Part shown: positions 14,247-22,155 of the stretch, in pieces | Position numbering within the stretch: the stretch's first letter is position 1 | Layout of the letters: every line of letters starts with the position of its first letter | Source: VBDM01 sp049663805 | GTDB taxonomy: Bacteria; Pseudomonadota; Gammaproteobacteria; Burkholderiales; SG8-39 | Length of the DNA: 24,529 nucleotides | Reading direction: 5' to 3' | Assembly: GCA_049663805.1 (NCBI GenBank) | Contig: JBATEB010000293.1 | Coordinates: 1 to 24,529 of the forward strand | Notes under the pieces: generated by a model | What the model was told of the DNA's origin: nothing | What the model saw: the letters and a program-made list of their open reading frames with translations, nothing else | The model's database searches: none | Made by a program: the position numbers and the translations under genes

Positions 14247-16654
14247 CCTCGGGCCGCCTTTCCTTTTGCCTTGTCGATCGTCGTCCAGATCGCGAGATGG
14301 GACATCGGCAGCGTGTCGATCGACGCGCCGAGCGGGTCGAGCGCGTCGTTGACGGCATTGGCGATCGCGGCGGGCGCGCCCAGGTAGCCGGCCTCGCCCG
14401 AGCCCTTCTGGCCGAAGGTCGTGAGCGGCGAGGGCGTGCAGTGATCGACGATGGCGAGTGCCGGAACTTCCATCGCGCTCGGGATCAGGTAGTCCATGAA
14501 GGTGCCGCTCGCGAGCTGCCCGTCCTCGGTGTAGGCGAATTTCTCGTAGAGCGCCGCGCCGATGCCGTGCGCGATGCCGCCGTAGGTCATGCCGTGGACG
14601 ATGTCCGGGTTGATCATGACGCCGCAGTCGTGGCCGCAGACGTACTTGCGGATCGCGGGCTTCCCCGTCTCGGGATCGATCTCGACCAGCACGACGTGCG
14701 CCTCGAATGCGTAACACGGATAAATCTGGATCCGGCCCTCCGGGGTCGGCAGGCCGCCGCCGGTGGGCACCTCCCACACGAATTTCGCCTGCAGGCCCGG
14801 CTCCATTCCGGCGGGGAGCTTGTGGAACTTGCGGTGGGCGATCTCGACCAGCTGGTCCCAGCCGAGCTTCTTCGAAGGCGCCCCCTTCAGGCTCACGCTG
14901 CCGTCGCGGTATTCGAGGTCCCCCGGTGAGCACTCGAAGTTGTGCGCGGCGATGGCGATCAATGTCTCCTTGATGGTCTTCGCCGCTCCCGCCGCCGCGC
15001 CGCCGAGCATGATCGCCATGCGGCTGCCGACCGGGCTGTTGGAGGGAAGCGCCGTGAGCGAATCGGCGCGCACCACCCGGATCGACTGCGGATCGCGCTC
15101 GAGAACCTCGCCGAGGACGGTCGAGACCAGCGATTCGTGGCCCTGGCCGGAGCTCGAATTGTTGATGACGCCGGTGATCGAGCCGGAGAGGTCGACGCGC
15201 ACCAGGCACGAGTCCATCCAGGTCGTGTTCTCGTTCTTCGGGTTCATCAGCACTTCGAACGCCGAGTTTCCGCCCGAGGGTTCGAGGCAGGTCGAGATCC
15301 CGATGCCGGCGAGCTTCCCCGAGCGGCGCGCCTCGTCGCGCGCGCGCACCAGCGCGGGATAATCGATCGCTGCGAGCGCCTTGTCGAGCACCGCGTGGTA
15401 GTCGCCCGAGTCGTAGGTCGAGCCGCTCGGAATGGTGAAGGGAAATTGATCCTTGCGTATGAGGTTCTTTTTCCGCAGCACAATCCGGTCCATGCCGAGA
15501 TGGTGCGCAATCCGGTCGATTGCCCGCTCGATCGCGAAATTGGTGGGCGACTGGCCGAACCCGCGCACCGCTTCTTGCGGTGTCTTGTTGGTCATGACCG
15601 AAACCGGCTCGTATTCGACCGCCGGAATCGCGTAGGGTCCGCAGATCGCGCTCACCGGCTTGCCGAGCTGGAAAGGAGAGCGCCCCGCGTAGGCGCCGAC
15701 GTCGTCGACCGCGCGGATCCTGAGCGCGCGTATGGTGCCGTCGCCGTCGAACGCGGCCTGCATGTCGAAGCAGCGGTCCGGGCCCTGCATGTCGCCGCCG
15801 CGCATGTTCTCGAGGCGGTCCTCGATCAGGCGCACCGGCACGCCGGTTTTTTTCGCGAGATAGCCGACGAGCACGGTGTGCTTGATGCCGCGCTTGACGC
15901 CGTAGCTGCCGCCGACGTCGACATCGTAGTGCACGCGCACCGCGTTCCCGGGGAGCCGCAGCGCGCGTGCCGTCTGATCCGGGAACTTCGGCATCTGGAT
16001 CGAGGCCCACACGTCGAGGATTCCGGTCCCGGGATTCCACTGGGCCGCGACGCCGAAGGTCTCGATCGGCACGGTGGCGCTGCGTCCCCAGACCGCGCGA
16101 AACGCGATCCGGTGCTCGGCGCGGGCGAAGCCTTCGTCGACCGGCCCCCAGACGAACTTGCGGCGGTAGAGAACGTTGGAGCCGTGGGCGGGATGGACGA
16201 GGATCCCGTCTTCGAGCGCTTCCTCGGGGTCGATCACGTGCGGGATCGGCTGGTATTCGACTTCGACGAGCTCGGCCGCGTCCTCGGCGAGCGCGCGCGA
16301 GTCGGCGACCACCGCCGCGACCCATTCGCCGGCGTAGCGCACGACGCCCTTCGCAAGCGCCCAGCGCGTGACTTTCGGCGCATCGACGCCGATCGCGAGC
16401 GGGTCGGTGTTGGCGCAGAATTCCTCACCCGCGAGAACGTAGAGGACGCCCGGTGCGGCGAGCGCCGCTTCGGTCCGGATGGAAACGATGCACGCGCTCG
16501 CGTGCGGCGAGGCGACGAGCGCCACGTGCTTCACGCCGGCAAGCGCGATGTCGGCGACGTAGCGCCCCCGGCCCGAGACGAAGCGCGGGTGTTCCTGCGC
16601 GCGGCGCCTGGCGCCGATGTAGCGGAAGCCGTGGGGGCTTTTCTGCTCAGGCAT
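14243..16654 (-). CDS. Xanthine-dehydrogenase-family hydroxylase, molybdopterin subunit
   Basis: An 803-residue large subunit of a molybdenum hydroxylase. The N-terminal hammerhead domain (YIGARRRAQEHPRFVSGRGRYVADI) is followed by the cofactor domain with VGGSYGVKRG (247-256), EAVRGFGQSP (361-370), and near the C-terminus GQKGSGEAGYLG with the catalytic glutamate at Glu754. With the small and medium subunits encoded upstream it makes the three-subunit enzyme that hydroxylates aromatic or N-heterocyclic carbon, or oxidises aldehydes, with water as oxygen source. The loop at 361-370 lacks the AYRCSFR of form I CO dehydrogenase, so CO oxidation is not supported. The ATG at 16654 is chosen because the frame before it runs through a palindromic repeat. 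The stop overlaps the amidohydrolase start. Confidence 0.9.
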   Translation of the reverse strand: MPEQKSPHGFRYIGARRRAQEHPRFVSGRGRYVADIALAGVKHVALVASPHASACIVSIRTEAALAAPGVLYVLAGEEFCANTDPLAIGVDAPKVTRWALAKGVVRYAGEWVAAVVADSRALAEDAAELVEVEYQPIPHVIDPEEALEDGILVHPAHGSNVLYRRKFVWGPVDEGFARAEHRIAFRAVWGRSATVPIETFGVAAQWNPGTGILDVWASIQMPKFPDQTARALRLPGNAVRVHYDVDVGGSYGVKRGIKHTVLVGYLAKKTGVPVRLIEDRLENMRGGDMQGPDRCFDMQAAFDGDGTIRALRIRAVDDVGAYAGRSPFQLGKPVSAICGPYAIPAVEYEPVSVMTNKTPQEAVRGFGQSPTNFAIERAIDRIAHHLGMDRIVLRKKNLIRKDQFPFTIPSGSTYDSGDYHAVLDKALAAIDYPALVRARDEARRSGKLAGIGISTCLEPSGGNSAFEVLMNPKNENTTWMDSCLVRVDLSGSITGVINNSSSGQGHESLVSTVLGEVLERDPQSIRVVRADSLTALPSNSPVGSRMAIMLGGAAAGAAKTIKETLIAIAAHNFECSPGDLEYRDGSVSLKGAPSKKLGWDQLVEIAHRKFHKLPAGMEPGLQAKFVWEVPTGGGLPTPEGRIQIYPCYAFEAHVVLVEIDPETGKPAIRKYVCGHDCGVMINPDIVHGMTYGGIAHGIGAALYEKFAYTEDGQLASGTFMDYLIPSAMEVPALAIVDHCTPSPLTTFGQKGSGEAGYLGAPAAIANAVNDALDPLGASIDTLPMSHLAIWTTIDKAKGKAARG

Positions 16655-16669
16655 GGCAGCTGGTGTTCT

Positions 16670-16773
16670 CCCCTCCCTGGACAGGGAGGGGTGGCGCGAA
16701 GCACCGGGGGGGTCGGAGATGATCGCCGTCACCACCCCGCCGCCTGCGGCGGCACCCCTCCTCGATGAGGAGG
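16670..16773. repeat. Palindrome-rich intergenic repeat (REP/BIME-like)
   Basis: Three perfect hairpins lie within about 100 bases: CCCCTCCCTG/CAGGGAGGGG (16670-16691, two-base loop), GCCGCC/GGCGGC (16739-16753) and CCTCCTC/GAGGAGG (16757-16773). The outer parts also pair, AGGGGTG near 16686 with CACCCCT near 16753. The style (GGGAGGGGTGGCGCGAAGCACC) matches dispersed intergenic palindromes common in proteobacteria. It sits between the [2Fe-2S] and molybdopterin subunit genes and could form a stable RNA structure in the operon transcript. Confidence 0.7.
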
Positions 16774-16804
16774 CGAAAAAACCCGTATACGCCATCGGCG
16801 CGCT

Positions 16805-17296
16805 TCATTTCGTTTCCTTGGCGAGACGCCCGGCGGCGAGCCGCACCGCCTCGACGATCTGCTGGTAGCCGGTGCAGCGGCACAGATTGCCGCCGATGGC
16901 GCCGCGGATCTGCGCCTCGGTCGGATTCGGATTGGAATCGAGCAGGGCTTGCGAGGCGATCAGCATGCCGGGCGTGCAGTAGCCGCACTGCAGGCCGTGT
17001 GTTTCACAGAAGCTGTCCTGCAACACGCTCATCGAGCCGTCGGCCTTCGCCAGCCCCTCTACGGTGGTGACGCGGTGGCCGTTCGCCTGGACCGCGTACA
17101 TGAGGCAGGAACGCACCGGCTCGCCGTCGAGCATCACCGAGCAGGCGCCGCAGACACCGTGCTCGCAGCCCACGTGCGTCCCCGTGAGGCGCGCCTCCTC
17201 GCGCAGCCAGTCGACGAGGCTGAGGCGCGCGGGAACCGCGCCGGTGCGCTTGCGGCCGTTCACCTCCACTTCTATCGTATGCAGAGTCTCTGTCAC
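16805..17296 (-). CDS. Molybdenum hydroxylase [2Fe-2S] subunit
   Basis: A 163-residue small subunit with both iron-sulfur sites complete. The plant-ferredoxin-type cluster uses Cys44, 49, 52 and 64 (CEHGVCGAC plus RSC), and the second, alpha-helical cluster uses Cys104, 107, 139 and 141 (CGYC and CRC). It passes electrons from the molybdenum centre to FAD. Length is normal. The start is GTG at 17296, giving TLHTIEVEVNGRKR, the usual first strand. It follows the FAD subunit gene by 22 nt and precedes the molybdopterin subunit gene by 150 nt, where a palindromic repeat lies. Family is certain; substrate is set by the large subunit. Confidence 0.95.
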   Translation of the reverse strand: MTETLHTIEVEVNGRKRTGAVPARLSLVDWLREEARLTGTHVGCEHGVCGACSVMLDGEPVRSCLMYAVQANGHRVTTVEGLAKADGSMSVLQDSFCETHGLQCGYCTPGMLIASQALLDSNPNPTEAQIRGAIGGNLCRCTGYQQIVEAVRLAAGRLAKETK

Positions 17297-17318
17297 GCCG
17301 CCGTTTCTCCGGGTGCCG

Positions 17319-18191
17319 CTATGCTGCCGCCCGCTCGCGGGCTTCCCGCAGCGCCCGCGCAGCGAGCACGCGAGCGAGGTGGCGGCGGTAGTCGGCGGTG
17401 GCGTGCAAATCGTTTCCGGGCTCGGTTATGGCCGCGGCGGCCTGCGCCGCGGCTTCGATGGCCCTGTCCTCGAGCCGGGTGCCGCAAAGGCTCGCTGCGA
17501 TCTTGGGAAAGGAAAGCGGCGTGCCGGCGGCGCCGCCGAGCCCGAAAGCCGCGCGCAGGCAGCGTCCGTCGCGGTCGACAGCGACCTGCGCGGCGGCCGA
17601 GACGATCGCGAAATCGCCGTGGCGCTCGGCGATCTCGGTGAAGGCCGATCCGGTACGCTCTTCCGGCCACACCGGCCAGCGGATCTCCTCGATGCACTCT
17701 TCGGGTCCGAGCGCAGTCGACATGGGGCCGGTGAAGAACTGAGCCGAGTCGAGCGTTCGTTTCGCTTTCTTCGACCGTATTTCGAAACGGGCTCCCAGTA
17801 CCTGCGCGACGAGCGGCAGCTCGGCCGACGGATCGGCATGCGCGAGGCTCCCGCCCACGGTGCCGCGATTGCGCGTCTGCGCATGCCCGACCCAGGCGAG
17901 CGCCTGCGCGAGGAGCGGGACGCGCGCGGCGAGCGCTGCGTCGCGCTCGAGCGTGCCCTGCCGGGCGCACGCCCCGGTACGCGCAAGATCCGCGTCGATC
18001 GAGATCGATCGGAGCGCCGCGATCTCGTTGATATCGACCAGCCACGCGGGGCGCACCAGGCGCATCGCCATCATGGGCACCAGGCTCTGGCCGCCGGCGA
18101 TCAGCCTGGCGCCGTCTCCGTGGCGGGCGAGCAGCTCGCAGGCTTCGCCGACCGACGCGGCGCGGATGTATTCGAAAGGGGCGGCCTTCAC
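17319..18191 (-). CDS. Molybdenum hydroxylase FAD-binding subunit
   Basis: A 290-residue medium subunit of the CoxM/CutM type. The FAD-binding segments are AGGQSLVPMMAMRL (32-45) and TRNRGTVGGSLAHADPSAELP (106-126), as in carbon monoxide dehydrogenase, nicotine dehydrogenase and similar enzymes. It hands electrons from the iron-sulfur subunit to an external acceptor. The start is GTG at 18191, which gives the normal N-terminus MKAAPFEYIRAAS. It is the first gene of the minus-strand operon, so its promoter should lie in the 199-base spacer shared with pssA. Length and motifs are ordinary. Confidence 0.93.
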   Translation of the reverse strand: MKAAPFEYIRAASVGEACELLARHGDGARLIAGGQSLVPMMAMRLVRPAWLVDINEIAALRSISIDADLARTGACARQGTLERDAALAARVPLLAQALAWVGHAQTRNRGTVGGSLAHADPSAELPLVAQVLGARFEIRSKKAKRTLDSAQFFTGPMSTALGPEECIEEIRWPVWPEERTGSAFTEIAERHGDFAIVSAAAQVAVDRDGRCLRAAFGLGGAAGTPLSFPKIAASLCGTRLEDRAIEAAAQAAAAITEPGNDLHATADYRRHLARVLAARALREARERAAA

Positions 18192-18390
18192 CGTCTGACC
18201 CAGGGTCTTATCGTTCAGGTGCGATCATACATAAGGTGGAGGGCTGGCCGGCGGCATGCCTGTCAGGGGCCGTTTCAAAATGACCTCGAACGGCCCTGGT
18301 TCAGGGGAGTATACCGGCCGACGGGGGGCGCGGCCTTGCCAGCGGCCGCCGGTCGGTTATGCTTAGGGCTGCCGTTCGTACGCTTCTCCG
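18192..18390. other. Divergent promoter spacer with imperfect hairpins
   Basis: The 199 bases between the molybdenum-enzyme operon and pssA must hold promoters for both. A bulged hairpin pairs 18264-18274 (CAGGGGCCGTT) with 18289-18298 (AACGGCCCTG). A second, imperfect pairing joins about 18315-18326 and 18348-18359 (ACCGGCCGACGG against CCGCCGGTCGGT, two mismatches). No T-tract follows either, so they are more likely operator-like or 5'-leader structures than terminators. I could not pick out a convincing -10/-35 pair. Confidence 0.45.
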
Positions 18391-19005
18391 ATGCCGGGAC
18401 ACTTCTCGATGGTCCGCGCGTTTCACGTGGCGGATCTTTTCACATTGGGCAACGCCGCATGCGGCGTGGCGGCGGTGTTCTGCGCCATGGCTTTCATGGC
18501 CGGGCAATCGCCGGCCTATTTTTACACGGCGGCGGCTCTGACTCTCGCGGCGCTGGTGCTGGACGTGCTCGACGGGCGCATCGCCCGCTGGCGCCAGACC
18601 CATTCCGCGTTCGGGCGCGAGCTCGATTCCCTGGCCGACATCATTTCCTTCGGGGTGGCCCCCGCCGCGCTGGGATTCGCGGCGGGCCTGCGCGGGGCGC
18701 TCGACTGGGTGGCGCTGATCTATTTCGTGTGCTGCGGGGTGAGCCGGCTGGCCCGCTTCAACGTCACCGCCGAGTCGCTTTCCGCGGATCGGGACAAGGT
18801 CGCCTATTTCGAGGGCACGCCCATTCCCACCAGCGTGATCCTGACCGCGATCCTCGCCGGCGCCGCATGGCAGGGCCGGCTGGGCGCGGACCTGTACTGG
18901 GGCGTGTGGACGGTGGGGCCGTGGCTGCTGCACCCGCTCGCATTGCTGTTCGTGCTTTCCGGCACCCTGATGGTCAGCAAGACGCTGCGGATTCCCAAGC
19001 TCTGA
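18391..19005 (+). CDS. pssA: CDP-diacylglycerol-serine O-phosphatidyltransferase
   Basis: A 204-residue integral membrane enzyme that joins serine to CDP-diacylglycerol to give phosphatidylserine, the precursor of phosphatidylethanolamine. The CDP-alcohol phosphotransferase signature is complete: D58-xx-D61-G62-xx-A65-R66-(8)-G75-xxx-D79-xxx-D83. The N-terminal FTLGNAACG and the later SRLARFNVTAES and FEGTPIPTS are typical of class II (Bacillus-type) phosphatidylserine synthases, which distinguishes it from PgsA. Hydrophobic helices fill the rest. Two starts are possible, ATG at 18391 or ATG at 18409; neither has a strong ribosome binding site. It is divergent from the hydroxylase operon and has no neighbouring psd gene. 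It looks like an ordinary housekeeping gene. Confidence 0.9.
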   Translation: MPGHFSMVRAFHVADLFTLGNAACGVAAVFCAMAFMAGQSPAYFYTAAALTLAALVLDVLDGRIARWRQTHSAFGRELDSLADIISFGVAPAALGFAAGLRGALDWVALIYFVCCGVSRLARFNVTAESLSADRDKVAYFEGTPIPTSVILTAILAGAAWQGRLGADLYWGVWTVGPWLLHPLALLFVLSGTLMVSKTLRIPKL

Positions 19006-19200
19006 CCGAGGCCCGGCCGCCGCTGAAGAGCGAGATCGCGGGCCTGCCGCATCGTGGAGCGCGGATTTTCTCCTCAATGTGCGCTGACGAACAGAGCGCC
19101 GCAGGAGGGGGAACGATAATCACGCCGAGTCATCCCGCTTGCGGCAGATCGAGTGGTCGCCGCCGACTGTCATGCCGCCTCAATTGAAACCGCAAGATCG

Positions 19201-20394
19201 ATGCCGCTGAGTGTCAAGCTGCCCTCCCTGCCTGCCGGCGAAGCCGACCGCGAGCTCGTCTCCGCAGCCTCTATGCCGGCCGGGGATACCGCGGCGATCC
19301 CGGACCGCAGGGTGCGCTGGTCGCGCATGAGCGTGGCGGTCGGCGTCCCCGCGGTCATCGCTGTCGTGGCGGCGCTGTATCTGGGGCGCGCCTTTTTTGT
19401 CCCGCTGCTGCTCGGAATCCTCGCCAGCTACGCGCTGCGCCCGGTGGTGGACTGGCTGAAGCTGTGCCGCGTTCCGCGTCCCGTGTCTGCGGCACTGGTG
19501 CTCGCCGTGCTTACCGGCAGCTTCTCCTGGGTTGCGTTTTCGGTGAGCGACGATGTTGCGGCGATGGTCGAAAAGCTTCCCGAGGCCGCGCGCAAGCTGC
19601 GGCAAACTCTGAGCGACGCGCGCGAAAGCGGCCCGACTGCGCTGCAGAACATGCAGGAGGCCGCCAACGAACTCCAGGGAGCGGCCGCCGACGCGGGCGC
19701 GAAACCGGGTGCGCGCGCGGCTGCCGCCCAGGGCACCGAGTCGACGGCCTGGTTGCGCGACTACGCGCTCTCGCAGTCCGCGCTGCTGTTTGCCGTAATC
19801 GGCCAGACGCCGATCGTATTGCTGCTCACCTATTTCCTGCTCGCCTCGGGCGCGCACTTCCGCCGCAAGCTGTTGGGCCTGGTCGGGCCGTCGCCATCGC
19901 GCAAGAGAGACGCCGTGCAGATTCTCCAGGAGATCGACGTGCAGATCCAGCGCTATCTGCTCGCCACGTTCGTGTCGAACGTCTCGGTTGCCCTCGTCAC
20001 CTGGCTCGCGTTTCTGGCGCTTGGAATGGAGCACGCCGGCGCGTGGGGCGTCGCCGCCGGCGTGCTGCACTTCGTCCCTTACCTCGGCCCGGCGTCGATC
20101 GCGATTGCAAGCGGCGTGGCCGGATTCCTGCAATTCGAATCGCCGCTCATGGGGCTCGCCGTGGCGGGTGCGTCGCTCATGGTGGCGGTGCTGGTCGGCG
20201 TGCTGTTCACCACCTGGCTGCAGGGCCGGTTCGCGCGCGTGAACGCCGCGGTGCTGTTCATCGCCCTGCTGTTCTTCGGCTGGCTGTGGGGCATCTGGGG
20301 CCTGCTGCTCGGTGCGCCCCTGGTCGTCATCGCCAAAGTCATCTGCGATCGCGTCGAATCGCTCAAACCGGCGGGCGAGCTGCTCGGGCGCTAG
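19201..20394 (+). CDS. AI-2E/PerM-family transporter
   Basis: A 397-residue membrane protein of the AI-2E transporter family (PF01594). After a soluble N-terminus of about 40 residues come paired helices (VAVGVPAVIAVVAALYLGRAFFVPLLLGILASYAL), a periplasmic/cytoplasmic amphipathic segment with a low-complexity Ala-rich stretch, and the conserved C-terminal helices with HFVPYLGP and GWLWGIWGLLLGAPL. Members export small molecules or ions; autoinducer-2 export is shown only for E. coli TqsA, so no substrate is claimed. ATG at 19201 is preferred; GTG at 19153 is an alternative that adds 16 residues. It follows pssA by 195 bases, so it may have its own promoter. It ends 21 bases from the convergent ABC ATPase gene. 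Confidence 0.85.
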   Translation: MPLSVKLPSLPAGEADRELVSAASMPAGDTAAIPDRRVRWSRMSVAVGVPAVIAVVAALYLGRAFFVPLLLGILASYALRPVVDWLKLCRVPRPVSAALVLAVLTGSFSWVAFSVSDDVAAMVEKLPEAARKLRQTLSDARESGPTALQNMQEAANELQGAAADAGAKPGARAAAAQGTESTAWLRDYALSQSALLFAVIGQTPIVLLLTYFLLASGAHFRRKLLGLVGPSPSRKRDAVQILQEIDVQIQRYLLATFVSNVSVALVTWLAFLALGMEHAGAWGVAAGVLHFVPYLGPASIAIASGVAGFLQFESPLMGLAVAGASLMVAVLVGVLFTTWLQGRFARVNAAVLFIALLFFGWLWGIWGLLLGAPLVVIAKVICDRVESLKPAGELLGR

Positions 20395-20415
20395 CCGAAA
20401 AAGAGAAAGGACGGA

Positions 20416-21210
20416 CTACTTGCCGAGTTCGTATTCGGCTTTTCGCGCCTCGTCCATCAGCGTGCTCCAGACGTGCTCGCGCACCTCGGCGAAGCGTTTC
20501 GCGGCGAGCACCTGGCGGCTGCGGGGACGCTCGAGTCCGACGTCGACGATCTCGAACACCTTGCTCGGACGTCCTTTCAGGACGATGATGCGGTCCCCCA
20601 TGAGCACCGCCTCCTCGATCGAATGCGTGACGAACACCATCGTGGCGGGGCGAGTTTCCCAGATGCGCAGCAGCTCGAACTGGAGGATTTCCCGCGTCTG
20701 CGCGTCGACGGCGGCGAACGGCTCATCCATCAGCAGCACGCTCGGCTTGATCGCGAGCGCCCGCGCGAGGCCGCAGCGCTGCTGCATGCCGCCCGAAAGC
20801 TGGTAGGGATAGGCCTTCTCGAAACCCTGCAGACCCACCAGATTGATGTATTCCGGGACCGTCGCGGCGATCTCGGAATCCGGGATGCGTCTCAGCCGCA
20901 AGCCGTAGGCGACGTTCTCGAACACGGTCTTCCACGGGAACAGGCCGAAATGCTGGAACACCATGGCCACGCCTTCGCGCGGCTCGGTGACGCGCTGCCC
21001 CTCGACCAGGATGTCGCCCTCGTCGTAGGGGATCAGGCCGTCGATGCACCTCAGCAGCGTCGTCTTCCCGCAGCCGGAGGGGCCGACGATCGTCACGATC
21101 TCGCGGTCGCCGACGGAAAGACTGATGTCGCGAAAAACCTGCAGCTCGCCGTAACACTTGCCGACGGCATTGAGGGTGATCCGCTTCTGCGTGCTCTGAG
21201 CTTTCGGCAT
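20416..21210 (-). CDS. ABC transporter ATPase, nitrate/sulfonate/taurine type
   Basis: A 264-residue nucleotide-binding subunit with Walker A G43-PSGCGKTT, Q-loop Gln86 in FQHFGLFPW, signature LSGGMQQR (138-145), Walker B VLLMDEP (Asp162, Glu163) and switch His196 (FVTHS). FQHFGLFPWKTVFENV and the HSIEEAVLMGDRI segment are characteristic of the NitT/TauT/SsuB subfamily. It powers uptake through the permease encoded 14 bases upstream, at the cytoplasmic face. The ATG at 21210 gives MPKAQSTQKRITL and fits the family length. Third and last gene of a binding protein-permease-ATPase operon. All catalytic residues are present. Confidence 0.95.
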   Translation of the reverse strand: MPKAQSTQKRITLNAVGKCYGELQVFRDISLSVGDREIVTIVGPSGCGKTTLLRCIDGLIPYDEGDILVEGQRVTEPREGVAMVFQHFGLFPWKTVFENVAYGLRLRRIPDSEIAATVPEYINLVGLQGFEKAYPYQLSGGMQQRCGLARALAIKPSVLLMDEPFAAVDAQTREILQFELLRIWETRPATMVFVTHSIEEAVLMGDRIIVLKGRPSKVFEIVDVGLERPRSRQVLAAKRFAEVREHVWSTLMDEARKAEYELGK

Positions 21211-21224
21211 TCGGGCGCCCGCTG

Positions 21225-22091
21225 CTAGTCTTCGGACCGGTTCCATGGCGCAACCCGGCGCTCGAGGTACTTGAGCGCGGCGGTGAGCGTGACCCCGAGG
21301 AACATCAGCAGGATCACCGGAACGAAGGTGTAATCCATCTTGAAGATGTGCGCGTAGCGCACGATCATGTAGCCCAAGCCCGACATGGCGGTGTAGAACT
21401 CGGCGATGATCATCCCGACCAGTCCGCGGCCGATCGCGAGCCGGATGCCGGCCGTAATGTAGGGAACCGCCCAGGGCAGGAGCACGTCGTGCCACATCTG
21501 CCATTCGGAGGAGCGGAAGGAGCGGGCTACCTCGAGGAAGCCCTGATCGACTTTCCTCACCCCCTGGTAGGTGTTGATGAGGACCGGAAAGACCGCGAAC
21601 AGGAACACGACGAACACCTTCGCCTCCATCCTGATTCCGAACCAAAGCACGATAAGCGGCACCAGGGCGACGGTGGGCGTCGAGTAGAGCGCGTTGACAT
21701 AGGTGTCGAGCAGCCAATCCACCTTGCGAAAGCGCGCCATCACCACACCGAGCGGAATGCCCACGCCGATGGCGAGGATCATGCCGTAGAGCAGGATCTG
21801 CATGCTCTCCAGCGTATACTTCGCCAGCTCGCCCGAGACGCTCATTGCCCAGGCCGCCCTGGCGATCGCCGATGGGTAGGTGAAAAAGATCGGGTCGATG
21901 TGCGGGCCGATCAGTTCCCAGAGGGTGAGGAGCGCCGCGACCGAGAGCAGCCTGTAGACGTAAGGGCGGTTCCACATCGGGACGGAAGCTTTCGCCCGGC
22001 TCGCAGCCGCGCTTCCCGCCGCCTCTTCCCGGGCGCCGCGCGGAACCGGTGCTGTCTGCGCGCCTGACTTGTTCACGACGACGGTCTCCAC
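21225..22091 (-). CDS. ABC transporter permease, nitrate/sulfonate/taurine type
   Basis: A 288-residue inner-membrane permease (BPD_transp_1, SsuC/TauC type) with about six helices from residue 47 onward. The cytoplasmic EAA loop that docks the ATPase is seen as EVARSFRSSEWQMWHDVLLPWAVPYITAGIRLAIG. Residues 1-40 form a polar, alanine-rich N-terminal extension. The start is GTG at 22091; no strong ribosome binding site precedes it, and an internal ATG (Met39, MWNRPYVYR) would remove the extension. It lies 64 bases after the binding-protein gene, with a stable hairpin between, and 14 bases before the ATPase gene. Confidence 0.93.
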   Translation of the reverse strand: METVVVNKSGAQTAPVPRGAREEAAGSAAASRAKASVPMWNRPYVYRLLSVAALLTLWELIGPHIDPIFFTYPSAIARAAWAMSVSGELAKYTLESMQILLYGMILAIGVGIPLGVVMARFRKVDWLLDTYVNALYSTPTVALVPLIVLWFGIRMEAKVFVVFLFAVFPVLINTYQGVRKVDQGFLEVARSFRSSEWQMWHDVLLPWAVPYITAGIRLAIGRGLVGMIIAEFYTAMSGLGYMIVRYAHIFKMDYTFVPVILLMFLGVTLTAALKYLERRVAPWNRSED

Positions 22092-22108
22092 CTCGCCGGA
22101 GCGGCGGG

Positions 22109-22145
22109 AAAGAAGAAAGCGCCGGCCGCCCGAGCGGCGGCCGGC
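22109..22145 (-). terminator. Hairpin with T-rich tract between binding protein and permease genes
   Basis: A perfect 10-bp stem, GCCGGCCGCC/GGCGGCCGGC at 22121-22145 with a five-base loop, is followed on the minus strand by GCTTTCTTCTTT. It sits just after the binding-protein stop codon. It is probably a partial terminator or 3'-end stabiliser that leaves the binding protein in excess over the membrane subunits, as in many ABC operons. Confidence 0.6.
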
Positions 22146-22155
22146 CGCGCTTCGC

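Noticed and set aside
14942..16768. A 608-codon plus-strand frame opposite the molybdopterin subunit
   Set aside because: Composition-driven antisense frame; the minus strand encodes a complete molybdenum hydroxylase subunit.
16655..16795. An N-terminal extension of 47 residues for the molybdopterin subunit
   Set aside because: The extension is the translation of a palindromic repeat and does not resemble the family, which starts near the ATG at 16654.
14243..18191. Form I carbon monoxide dehydrogenase
   Set aside because: Subunit order and folds fit the superfamily, but the large subunit lacks the AYRCSFR active-site loop, and no cox accessory genes are present.
17064..19187. A 707-codon plus-strand frame spanning the FAD subunit, spacer and pssA
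   Set aside because: It runs across gene boundaries and opposite or out of frame with well-supported genes, and it has no domain.
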